This document shows positions 1 to 10,000 of a DNA stretch of 16,339 nt, piece by piece. The stretch covers positions 1 to 16,339 of the forward strand of contig JABIDZ010000034.1 in NCBI GenBank assembly GCA_018651445.1, given 5' to 3'. The first letter of the stretch is position 1, and the number at the start of each line of letters is the position of its first letter. This DNA comes from Candidatus Iainarchaeum sp. Lineage in GTDB: Archaea > Iainarchaeota > Iainarchaeia > Iainarchaeales > JAAZKV01. Position numbers and translations under genes: made by a program. Below the pieces are notes generated by a model. The model worked only from the letters and a program-made list of their open reading frames with translations. It had not been told where the DNA came from and did not search any database.

Positions 1-370
1 CACCATCACGCATAATGCAGTATCGTCTACTATCTGCTCCAGCAACACCATTAGTAGAGTTAGTGATATATTCGGTTGACCCGTCAAAAGACAGTCTTAC
101 GAAAGTATTTGGTATATCTCGACCGGCACCATTATCACATCTAAAAGTATAGCTTCCAAAACCATCAATGCTTAGTCTTCCGCCGGGAAGAACAATTAAA
201 TTGTAAGTATTTCCGTCAATATTTATGTCTGCAGGAATTGCATTTTCCCAATGTGATTGGATATTTGTTGTAACTCCTTGAAATGTCCAACAATGAATCC
301 CGCGCGAAAGCATTGTAGGCGTAAAAATTGCAAGAACCAGCAGTGCAAGAATTATTATTTTATAATTCAT
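1..370 (-). CDS. Secreted surface protein, 3' part beyond window edge
   Basis: The minus-strand frame is open from an ATG at 370 to the window edge (about 123 residues), so the C-terminus is missing. The protein begins MNYKIIILALLVLAIF, a typical signal peptide or N-terminal anchor (Lys at position 4, then about 14 hydrophobic residues), followed by a polar segment rich in Gly, Asn, Thr and Asp with a few Cys (C27, C78 and a further one near the edge). That composition suits an extracytoplasmic beta-rich domain. The ATG overlaps the stop of the upstream 554-residue gene as ATGA (370-367), so translation is probably coupled and the products belong to one surface operon. I do not recognise a family. 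Confidence 0.75.
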   Translation of the reverse strand, partial: MNYKIIILALLVLAIFTPTMLSRGIHCWTFQGVTTNIQSHWENAIPADINIDGNTYNLIVLPGGRLSIDGFGSYTFRCDNGAGRDIPNTFVRLSFDGSTEYITNSTNGVAGADSRRYCIMRDG

Positions 371-2031
371 CGTTTTTTGCCTCCAATCTTTCCAATTGCG
401 TTAAGCAAAATTATTATTGCAGCTATAATAACAATTATCGCACCAAAAAATATTAGGGGCAATAGTTTTGATATCTGAGAATCTGCTGCCGAAATACATT
501 CACTCATACAACAAGCACCTTCGCCGGTTTCAAACGGAGTAGAAGAACAAACACTTGTTCCGCCACAAACAATGCCTGTACACGTAGTTGAACTAATTGT
601 TAAATCGCTTCCAATGTTACTAGAAGATTCTTCGAGTTCTAATAAAATAACGATTTGTCTTTTCGCGTCTTTGTCATCAATAACAAGAGAATAGTTTTCT
701 CTTTGTAAAGCGTATTCTCGATTAACTTTACTTGTCTGGTTAACTGTTTCATCAAAAACCGTTTCGCCTGTGCCAAGTATTCTTATTCGCGCGTTGATCG
801 TGTCGCTAATTTCTTTGTATAATTCTAAATCAAGTAAATTAGTGTTTTCGTTGTAACTCCAATTTACTTTTACTATTTCTGGAAATCGTTCATTATACGC
901 GCTTTGCACTTCTGCGAGTGGAATCGTGAAACACGATTCATCAAACACGGTTGAGTCTTTTACTATGCGTAAACAAGCACCAGTAATTTTTTGAGAACCA
1001 AGATCAAATTCTGCATCTAAGATTTCTCCAGAAGCAATCGAATTATAATTTTGTTCTCGTTTTATTGTTGTTGTTTCATTTTCGTATGCTTCAAGCTCTA
1101 ATTTAAAATCGTCAAAATCTGGGCTAGTGAAATGATCTGGACTACCAACAACTAGCGCAAAGATAGAGTAACTTCCAGTTTCAAGGCCACGTACTTCAAC
1201 TTTTCTTATTTTGGCAGTTCCACCTTCAACGATAACCCTGTTTTTGTATAATGATAATAATTCATCACCTGCAAATAGTTTCATATTTATTGCGTAAGCA
1301 GAAGGAATTTGTGGTGCAGTTAATTTAACATCAAATGAGTTTTCGCCAACATCTAAACTAGGAATATTAACTGTTGTGATTTCGGGATTATCGCAAAATG
1401 CACTTGCCCAATCACATAAACTAACTTCTAGTTTCAAACCAGTTCTTGCTTCCAAAGAGTTATCAACAATTATTTTTCCAATAATTGTTTCTCCTGCTTT
1501 AACTGGGAAACCAACTGGTCCGATTTGTTTGTTTTCTCCAAACCAAGTTTTTAAACGAGAAATTTCGATTCGTTTTGTTGGAACCACGTTACCAACCTTA
1601 AATTCTTTTTTTGTCGGGGTCAAAAATATTGCGCTTGCTCCAACAAACTTGGTTTTTAGAATCCAAGAATAAGTTTCTAAAAAGTATTCGCCCTCAGGTA
1701 TTTTTCCTAAATTAAAATTAATTGCTTTCATTGAATTTGGGAGAATCCATGTATCTGAGATAACTTGTTCGTGAATCACATTTGCACTTGAATATTGAGA
1801 AGGATAATGGTGGCTTGTGTCACTCACATGCAATACAATCTTTTCGCCAACGATAGGAACTTTTGCTAGATTCGAAACAACAATTTTTCCCGTAACTTCG
1901 TCTCTGGCGTCAAAGCTTTCTTTGTCAAAATGAATATTCACATAACCGTTCCAGCTAACATCTTCTGGCACATATGCAAAAGCAATTCCAACGAAAAGTA
2001 GGATCATTAACAAAATAATTATTTTTCTCAT
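367..2031 (-). CDS. Exported surface protein with Cys-rich stalk and C-terminal membrane anchor (554 aa)
   Basis: Residues 1-19 form a signal peptide (MRKIIILLMILLFVGIAFA, likely cut before YVP). The body is beta-rich with Ig/CARDB-like stretches, for example around 35-70 and 178-270, several Asn-X-Ser/Thr sequons (such as N318 and N430) and paired cysteines (C206/C213, C353/C367). Residues 484-512 are a Cys cluster (C484, C489, C495, C507, C508, C512), and 522-545 is a membrane helix followed by a short basic tail GGKKR. The topology is therefore outside domain, disulfide-bonded stalk, single anchor, cytoplasmic basic end. It lies 35 bases after the 1640-residue gene and overlaps the next gene by ATGA. 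The role is unknown; an envelope or cell-contact protein is inferred from topology. No clear Shine-Dalgarno precedes the start; reinitiation after the upstream gene is likely. Confidence 0.85.
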   Translation of the reverse strand: MRKIIILLMILLFVGIAFAYVPEDVSWNGYVNIHFDKESFDARDEVTGKIVVSNLAKVPIVGEKIVLHVSDTSHHYPSQYSSANVIHEQVISDTWILPNSMKAINFNLGKIPEGEYFLETYSWILKTKFVGASAIFLTPTKKEFKVGNVVPTKRIEISRLKTWFGENKQIGPVGFPVKAGETIIGKIIVDNSLEARTGLKLEVSLCDWASAFCDNPEITTVNIPSLDVGENSFDVKLTAPQIPSAYAINMKLFAGDELLSLYKNRVIVEGGTAKIRKVEVRGLETGSYSIFALVVGSPDHFTSPDFDDFKLELEAYENETTTIKREQNYNSIASGEILDAEFDLGSQKITGACLRIVKDSTVFDESCFTIPLAEVQSAYNERFPEIVKVNWSYNENTNLLDLELYKEISDTINARIRILGTGETVFDETVNQTSKVNREYALQRENYSLVIDDKDAKRQIVILLELEESSSNIGSDLTISSTTCTGIVCGGTSVCSSTPFETGEGACCMSECISAADSQISKLLPLIFFGAIIVIIAAIIILLNAIGKIGGKKR

Positions 2032-2066
2032 AGTATCATTTCCAATTCAAGATATTTATGTCTTTC

Positions 2067-5000
2067 TTATCTCGCCCCACTTATTTGTCTTGGTGTTGGA
2101 TTTGCAATTGCTGTTGGTTCATCAACATAATCAACAATATTAACTGTGCCAAGTAATGTTCCACTCGCACTAGTTTTAACTAAACTCAAATCGATTACAC
2201 GATCGTTATATTCTGAGGTGTCTTCGCCCAAATATCTTACACTTAAATAACCCCGATCAACCCAAGCTAATACACTCGGATCACTTGATTCGATATATGC
2301 TTGTGGATTAATTTTATTAATGTAAATTGGATCACTAAACGCACTCATTCGTTCTACATGAGAAATTACAAAGTCAACTCCAGAAAACGGATAAATTGCA
2401 TAAGTTCCAATAGGTATTCTTTGAGGGATTGCGTCAGTAGATGTTGCGACTAATTCTTCAGTCGTTTTTGTATAATTTACTTGTGGACGTAAACTAATTT
2501 CTAAGAAATTAATATCTTTGTTTCCAACTACGCTTGTAGTTATTGAAGAAACTTTTCCAGGCGGGAGGTTAACATAGAATACTCCAAATACAAATTCGTC
2601 GCCACCAACATGTCCTTCGCCAAGACCCGCACCGATATGACAAGCATTAGTTGTACAACCAAATCCGTCATCAATAATAAAATTTGTTGTTGGAGTAACT
2701 GTTCTTGTTGTACCGTCCACATAATTCACGGTTAATGGTGCAGTTAATGCTGCACCATAGACTCCGGGTGCGCTAACGCGAGCGTTATTAATATCAATTA
2801 CTTGTACTTGAATCTTATTTATTACCCAACTGTTACCTAGTCTTTGAGTTAGATTATTTGCATTAAAATCAAATAACAAATTATTGTAGTCGGTTCGGTC
2901 CGTTCCAACAGTAGATGGTAAGTCTTCAGCAAACAAAGTTTCGCGGAACCAATAATCTTCTATTAATTCAGTGTTTGTTTGTCTAGTATATTCTCGCCCT
3001 TCAAGCAATAAAGTAAGATCAAAAACAACATTGGTGGGCGTAGTTGTAAAAGGATTTTCTACAGAGTATCCTATTGCATCTAGACTAGCACGAGGGACGT
3101 AATAATCCTCAATGCCTGTGTATTGGCAGTCATCAGCGATACTAAATGCCGTGTTAACTGCGTCGGTCATATTAAAATTGTCTTTTGAAATAGCAAAGCA
3201 CTGATGCGAATTAACTAAATGAATATCAAATTCGTCTGCAATGGAAAATCTTTTTCTTGACCCATCAAACTTTGCTTTAACAATAATTGGATAGAATCCT
3301 AGGACGTCACTAAAATTAGGGTACTCGCTTGAGTCATAACTTTTGTTTTTTCCATTAATAACAAAGTCTTGGGATTCTTGTTTTCCTAATAAAATTCCGC
3401 CGGTAGTCTTACACTCGCCAGTAGTAGTAGAACAAACAAGTCCCGTTTCGATATTTACTCTCACGGGGGCATCACAATAATTTGCAACGTTAACTTCTAA
3501 ATTATCATTCCACTCCATTGTTTCTTCAATACTGTTTCCAGTTTCACTTATGATATCTACACAACCAAGGCCTACATCTAATGCGTGATTAGAACTTGCG
3601 TAAATTCGTTCGTCGAGTGCTTCGTAAGATGTTATAGCGTCAGAAGCTTCGATGTGTAATTCGATACAATCGCTATGGGTATATTCTCCTAGAACATTAA
3701 ACTCAAAATAATCTCCTTGTAATGCAGGATCGCCACGTGGGATAACAATGTCTTCAACAATAAGCGGAGTTCCACTCAAACAATTTCGGTATGTTGTAGC
3801 GCTCATTGAATCAATAATTGGGTTTCCTTGTGTAGAACTAATTATTCCATCAAATAATTGGTCCGGTATTTTTGCAAAGAACTCTGCGTCTAAAGTAAAT
3901 ATTTTTCCTTGCGCACTCGCGTCAATAAATGCTTTGTATTCTTGCCCGTTTCCTTGTAAAACAACAACAAGATAATTTCCACTTCTAAATCTTTCGGGCG
4001 TAACGTCTAAAGAATAATCTTTTTGAGAGTATTGTGCTATTTGTACACTTGTATCTAAAGCTAGTTTCGTTACACCAGTTATCGCGTCTCTACTAAAACT
4101 CATTAAACCACTACCGGGGCTTGTGTTTGTAAAAGACTCTTTTGTTCCAGCGTGCGAATAAATAGTTAGGGTTGCATTTCGAATAGGATCAACAGAATTA
4201 TTGTGGATAGTTAAATCCATTCCATTTGCAGTTAAAGGAATCAAACTAACACTTTGTTCAGCATCGTTTAATAACTGTGTTTGTGAGAAAACAAGTTGTG
4301 TGCCGTTTAAATTAATCTCTATTATGAATCCATCATCTGTTCCAAAAGGAACGCCAACAGGTAATTCAATTCTCTTTAAACGTGATTCAACAACGTTGTT
4401 ATCTGCTATAACTCTAGCACGATAATTAAAAGCAACTTTTGATTCAGTTGTTGCTTGATCTACTTCAAAATTAATCATAAATGAATAAGTTCCTTTGTCT
4501 AAATTTTGATCAGTCCATTTAAACCCAGCTAGAATTCGGTCATCTCCTAAACAATCGCCTGTTGGCAAATAATATTCTTCTCCGTGAGGCGTTGCATCAA
4601 GTGAGGCATTAGAACAACTAAATGTATCTGCAGTATTGAAATCAATAGGTGTGTAATAAATATTTTTTATCAAAGCATTTTCTACTCGAACCATCGACAA
4701 TAATTCCGAATAATTTACATCGTCTTTATTGATTATTACATCGAATTTTGCACGATAAGTATTACCATCAAACATCATTACTGCAGTAGAATCTCTTTCC
4801 CACAATGAATCATTTAAGTTGTATATGTTATCGAACAAAATAATTACGCTTCCATTCGTATCGTCATCCGGATCAAGCGGGTTTATTGGATCATTAATAT
4901 CTGGGTCAACAGGGCCTCCAGGCGGATTGCTTGGATCAATATATAGTTCAATAGCGTATTTGTTTAAACCAGGTAATAAAGGAGTTATTTCAGAGTCAAT

Positions 5001-6989
5001 AGTTAACCACGAAGTAACATAATGATTTACTTTTATTTCTACAAGCAAATTATTTCTTGGATCAATATTTCCGCTAATAAATTTTCCTTGTGAATATGCT
5101 ATTCTTTCTAAAAAGTCTAAATCATCAAATGTAGCGTTGTTTGAAATAGAAACATTTATTTCTGCAGAACTAAGACCAGAAGAAATTCTTTGCTGTGTTA
5201 TCGCGTCATATAATTCTACTTCTATTTGGCTTATATTAAAATCAAGTTTTAATCTAAATTCAATTGTATTTCCAAGATCCAGAGGCAATTCCTCTGACAT
5301 AGAATATGCTCCGCTATACTCTGCATTAGCTGAGTAATAATTGCCTGGACCCGCAGAAAGCGCGTCATAAACTGCAATTCCGTCTCTATCTGTTGGTAAA
5401 CTATTTCGAAGTACAGGGATCGACTCGATTGTAGAAGCACCATCAACTAATCTAAAAAATAATCTTGTATTTGCATTCCAAAGTGCACCATTTTGATCGC
5501 CAGCAACAACTAAAACATTTGCTCGGCCATAATTAACTGGGTTATCCTCATCATCCGTTCGTTGTTCTTCGAGTTCAATTAGTTCGGGGTTTACACTTGT
5601 TAACATTATTTGTGGTCTAAAAATCTTAAAAATATAATTTTCTTTTTTGAGTATTGCAACAAGTTTTCCGTCATCAAGTTGTGTTACCGAATCAAAATAA
5701 AACAATCCATTTGCATCCGTATGTGAAGGTGCACCAGAAACATAGTTTGTAGTTCCATTGGCAGCTACTCCCGATAAATCATTTCCATCATTCACAACCC
5801 AGAGTAAATCAACTTCTACTCCTGACAAAGCATTTTTGTCATAAGAATCAATTACTTTGAAATGGATTTTTCGTTTATCACTTAATTGTATTCTTGTTAA
5901 ATCCAACGAAACCTCATTTACATCACCAGCAACAATTGTAATCGTAATATTATCGGCAGGCGTAATATTGTAAAAATTCGAATCAGTAATTGTGATCGTG
6001 TACTCGCCAGCAAGCAAAGTACTTTTTGTTGCTAACCCGCTTTCATTAGTATTTGCTAAATATTCTCCACGAACACTACTCAAAGTAACCCTGATTCCTG
6101 ATAACGCGTCTTGAGTATCCGCGTCAAAAACCCACACTTTCGCAGTTCCCGTAACCGGGTTTGAAACATTTTTTTCTAAAGGGATTCTATGGATTGATTG
6201 TTCACTAGGAAGTAATTGAGAAGTTACTTTTCTTTGATAATCTGGAAAATAAGCTTCTCTTAAAATGAATTCACAATTACTTTCATTCAAAACAAATTTT
6301 CCATCAACTGTGCCGTCATCACTATCTTTAACGATTCGTTCGCTAATAGTTTTATTTCTACACAAAAACTTTATTCTTCCCTCACCCGTATTATCAACTA
6401 AAGTTCTACTAGTTTCGGAATCGATTAGAACCACCGTAGTAGTGCTTCCCGTGGTTGAAGGTGGGGGTTCGGTTGTCGGTAATGGTTCAAGCAATAATTG
6501 TACTTCGCGAGTATCTGCAATAGGGATTCGTGAGAGGGCCTTATAACCTTGTTTGGATGCATTAACTTTTCCTTCAAAAGAATCATTTGATCCAAAAAGC
6601 ATTTCCGAAACTAACGCATAAATGTTTTTTGGCGGGCTAGAAACATTGCTAATAAATTCACCTGCTGAATCAGATAAACCATCGAAACTTGCTTCATTAA
6701 TCATTCCCGTAAGCATTACTCTTGATAATGTCTTTGTTGTAGACGAATCAAAAGTAGTTATTGTTAACTCATAAGGAGAAGAAAATTGAATAAAATACAT
6801 TCCTGCAAAAATCAAGAACACGACTATTAAAAGAAAAACGATAAAACTCGGGATGACTTGGTCGATTGGATCAACAACTTTGTATACTGGGATTTTTGTA
6901 TCAATTTTGTCTAAAACATCATACCATTTATCCTCAAAAAAATGATAGAATCCACTTACTTTTTCTCCAATTGAATTTATAAAACTCAT
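2067..6989 (-). CDS. Giant membrane-anchored surface protein with repeated beta-sandwich modules (1640 aa)
   Basis: The first 47 residues are cytoplasmic in style and residues about 48-68 (SFIVFLLIVVFLIFAGMYFI) form one membrane helix; with no cleavable signal the protein is a type II anchor with about 1570 residues outside. A Pro/Thr linker (171-185) leads to successive modules resembling carboxypeptidase-regulatory-like or Cna-B folds, at about 281-365, 374-475 and 488-575, with the usual 'D..G.P/SG..V.L' and 'T...G' spacing. A second linker rich in Asp and Pro lies near 685-713. The C-terminal half has many sequons and scattered Cys and ends without a second anchor. It starts 58 bases after the hel308 stop, and a TATA-like TTTTAATG lies about 22-29 bases upstream of the ATG, so it may have its own promoter. 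Function unknown; S-layer-like, adhesin or host/neighbour-contact roles are only possibilities. Confidence 0.85.
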   Translation of the reverse strand: MSFINSIGEKVSGFYHFFEDKWYDVLDKIDTKIPVYKVVDPIDQVIPSFIVFLLIVVFLIFAGMYFIQFSSPYELTITTFDSSTTKTLSRVMLTGMINEASFDGLSDSAGEFISNVSSPPKNIYALVSEMLFGSNDSFEGKVNASKQGYKALSRIPIADTREVQLLLEPLPTTEPPPSTTGSTTTVVLIDSETSRTLVDNTGEGRIKFLCRNKTISERIVKDSDDGTVDGKFVLNESNCEFILREAYFPDYQRKVTSQLLPSEQSIHRIPLEKNVSNPVTGTAKVWVFDADTQDALSGIRVTLSSVRGEYLANTNESGLATKSTLLAGEYTITITDSNFYNITPADNITITIVAGDVNEVSLDLTRIQLSDKRKIHFKVIDSYDKNALSGVEVDLLWVVNDGNDLSGVAANGTTNYVSGAPSHTDANGLFYFDSVTQLDDGKLVAILKKENYIFKIFRPQIMLTSVNPELIELEEQRTDDEDNPVNYGRANVLVVAGDQNGALWNANTRLFFRLVDGASTIESIPVLRNSLPTDRDGIAVYDALSAGPGNYYSANAEYSGAYSMSEELPLDLGNTIEFRLKLDFNISQIEVELYDAITQQRISSGLSSAEINVSISNNATFDDLDFLERIAYSQGKFISGNIDPRNNLLVEIKVNHYVTSWLTIDSEITPLLPGLNKYAIELYIDPSNPPGGPVDPDINDPINPLDPDDDTNGSVIILFDNIYNLNDSLWERDSTAVMMFDGNTYRAKFDVIINKDDVNYSELLSMVRVENALIKNIYYTPIDFNTADTFSCSNASLDATPHGEEYYLPTGDCLGDDRILAGFKWTDQNLDKGTYSFMINFEVDQATTESKVAFNYRARVIADNNVVESRLKRIELPVGVPFGTDDGFIIEINLNGTQLVFSQTQLLNDAEQSVSLIPLTANGMDLTIHNNSVDPIRNATLTIYSHAGTKESFTNTSPGSGLMSFSRDAITGVTKLALDTSVQIAQYSQKDYSLDVTPERFRSGNYLVVVLQGNGQEYKAFIDASAQGKIFTLDAEFFAKIPDQLFDGIISSTQGNPIIDSMSATTYRNCLSGTPLIVEDIVIPRGDPALQGDYFEFNVLGEYTHSDCIELHIEASDAITSYEALDERIYASSNHALDVGLGCVDIISETGNSIEETMEWNDNLEVNVANYCDAPVRVNIETGLVCSTTTGECKTTGGILLGKQESQDFVINGKNKSYDSSEYPNFSDVLGFYPIIVKAKFDGSRKRFSIADEFDIHLVNSHQCFAISKDNFNMTDAVNTAFSIADDCQYTGIEDYYVPRASLDAIGYSVENPFTTTPTNVVFDLTLLLEGREYTRQTNTELIEDYWFRETLFAEDLPSTVGTDRTDYNNLLFDFNANNLTQRLGNSWVINKIQVQVIDINNARVSAPGVYGAALTAPLTVNYVDGTTRTVTPTTNFIIDDGFGCTTNACHIGAGLGEGHVGGDEFVFGVFYVNLPPGKVSSITTSVVGNKDINFLEISLRPQVNYTKTTEELVATSTDAIPQRIPIGTYAIYPFSGVDFVISHVERMSAFSDPIYINKINPQAYIESSDPSVLAWVDRGYLSVRYLGEDTSEYNDRVIDLSLVKTSASGTLLGTVNIVDYVDEPTAIANPTPRQISGAR

Positions 6990-7047
6990 CCCAACGACCC
7001 AGTTTATATTGTCATTAAAAGAAGTTGAAAGTGCTTAATAAAGCTTA

Positions 7048-10000
7048 TCAATCAAGTAACCCTAGTTGTTTTTGTAGTTGTTCGCAAACTTTTTTCCCAA
7101 GTAAAGATTCTACTTTCAAAAAACTTTTTTTTACTTTGGTCGGAGTAGTAATTCCTGCGCTAAAAAGCTTTCTTGCACGTACACGTCCAACACCTTTTAA
7201 TTCTACTAATGAAAGTAGTTCTTCGCGAACCCCATATTTGAGCCGTAACGAAAGCTTTTTTGCAGGCAATAAATGTCTTGTTTCTCCTAACACTTTTGAT
7301 AATTCGATTGTAGAATAAGCTAGCCATTCCAAAATACGCGCTTTTCCAAATAATATGCCGGGCGATAAACCAAATTTCTCAAATAATTCTTGTTCTCGCA
7401 CCTCGCTAATCCATTCTTGTAGAATAAGTGCTGAAAAATAAACTTCTATTGAATCCATTTCAAAAAACAATTTTTCTTTAGAAAAAGGTAATTTATTGAT
7501 ATGTGAATTAAATTCAGTGTTAATTATTGTACTCAATTTTTTTGGGAGTCGCATTCTTGGCGAAAATTCACTTGTATTCGCCCACGCGAATAAATACGTT
7601 ATTTCGTCAAAGTCTTTCTCATTTTTTAATGCTTGGATTAGATTATGTGCACTTTGGGGATCAAGGAATAAATCAGAAACTCTTTTTCCAAGAGGTGTTG
7701 CAACAAAATAATCTCCTTTTTTTTCAACAAAACCCATTTCTTCTAAATCATCAACTATGTCTATAACTTTGTCAAATATTTCACTAGTTTCATTCAATTG
7801 CTTTGCGTACAAGGTTTTCTCAAAAAACTTCCAAATGCTTTTATCATCATACAATTCATTTACCGAAATTAATCCAAGCACATGTGTTCTAAGAATAGGG
7901 ACAATTGAGAGTTTTGAAAGAATTGGTTCGAGTTCACCATTAACATATTTTTCTAAATACAATTTTTTTTGTGATTCTGTATTTGCTTGCACAATACTCT
8001 TTCCTTCAGTTGAAAACTTTGGTCTCCCGCTTCTCCCACAATTATGTGCCAAAACTCCGTTTGCAAAATAATTATTATTTTTTTTGATTTCTAAATTATA
8101 AACTGTCTGGCTTTTTTTATAAACATGTTTATGTCGCAACCTAATGATATCAAAATTGTTTGAAGAACAGTCTCTAGTGTTAACATTATTATATTTTGAA
8201 TAATTAATGTCAAAATTAGTTTTAATTGTATTTGAAAACTTGTTAAATTTTTGAATGTATTCAATCTTTCTAAAGATAATATTGTATAGAGGTTTTGTAA
8301 ATTTAACGAGATTACCATGTATTTTACAGTCAATAGGTTGATAACGGGTAATTGATGGAATAATGCTAAGTTTGTTAAATAATATAACTAACCCTTTGGC
8401 AAAGCTTTGTGATGTAGTTACAATTAGTATTCGATATGTAAAACTTTCTTGGCCTCTTTTTTGTTTATGTTTTGAATAGTTGCCATCGCCATCAAAAACT
8501 CCAGATAAATATGCTCCAATTAAATATGGGTCCAAATTTTCAAGTAGTTGTGGTGTGGTTACACTTGTGGTTTTATTTCCTTTTGGGATTCCAAAGTATT
8601 TAGATAAAATGTCTGCTAATAAGGTTCCTCCAACTTCAAGTCCAACCAAACCATCTTCACGAATAGATTCATAAGGGATTAAATTGAATTGGGTTAAAAT
8701 TAATTTTGCTTTAGTTATTATTTTTTTATTTAAATTAAAGATTCTGATGTTTGTGTATTTGGAACCATCTTTTGTTGATTCATTAACATTACCGTCAGTT
8801 GCAATTAATCCGACCAACCATAAAAAGTCTTTTGTTATACTTTCTGGAAAAATATTTGTTTTCCCTCCTTTACTTTTTATATGTGTTAATAGTTTTGCTT
8901 TTTTAGTATTAGTCAATTCTAAGTTTTCTGCAATATAATTAAACATCTGAATTGGCATTGCTTTTATATTATTTTTTATATGGTACATTCGTTTGTAGTG
9001 TAACTTTACTTTTTTAGATAATTCTTTTTCAGTACAATGGAACTTTTTACAATATTTAGTTATTAAGTTACCTTGATTTAACACAAAACAGTTATTTGGG
9101 AATAACTCGTGGAAAAAAACCGTATTTTTACTTTTTAAACAATTTTTCGCAATAACAATTTTATCGTCGTTAGTTAAATCTTTTGCATCTTTCCAAAAAA
9201 AACTATTATTTTTAATTACCGCAAAAGGGTGTTCGGGAGTACATGTTAGTTTTGTAAAATCCGAAAATTGGAGATTTACTAATTTATCGCTTTTGGAAGT
9301 ATAGTATTTTGTAATTGGTTGAAGTTCAATTTTACGTGTTTTTGTGTTAAATGATTTAACCGAAACATTAATTTTGTTTTCAACGATCTTCTTAATATCT
9401 ATTAATCCTTCATCGATCGAAATTAATGTATCTTTTGTAAAGCACATTTGTTTGTATTCTCTAACTGGTATTAGATCCATCCCATATTGGCCATACCGAT
9501 AAAGCGAAGGAATTACTACAAGATCGGCAGGAGTGTTTACTCCCGCTGCAAGAGTTGGGGTCGCACAAATAATTTTTATAACTCCTTTTCTAAAATTCTC
9601 TTCTACTAATTCTCGTTGTTTTGGTAATAACCCTGCATGATGAAATGCACTGCCTAGTTTGATTGTATCTGCAAGCGAATGACATTGTGAAGTAGGTTGT
9701 TCTAAAACGCTTAAAATCGAATTAGCGATTTTTTCTAGTTTAGTTTTATTAGTTTCATTTATGTGGTGCATAGTTTTTTCGCTAGACTTTTTTGCTTGTC
9801 CCTCGGCGCGTTTTCTTGAATTCAAAAAAACAAGTACTTGTTTTTCTTTTACAAGTTGTTCATCAATTTCTTTTTCAATATCTTTTGTTTCAGAAGGGGC
9901 AGTATTAAATTCGATTTCATTATCAAAAGCAACTCCTTCAGTTAGTTTAACTGGCCGATAATCACTTGCTATTAATTTAGCATCTAACCACTCTGCTAGT

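Noticed and set aside
1376..6546. Many medium plus-strand frames opposite the surface genes, and short minus-strand frames in other registers
   Set aside because: They are antisense or out-of-frame shadows of long, well-supported proteins and have no start signals.
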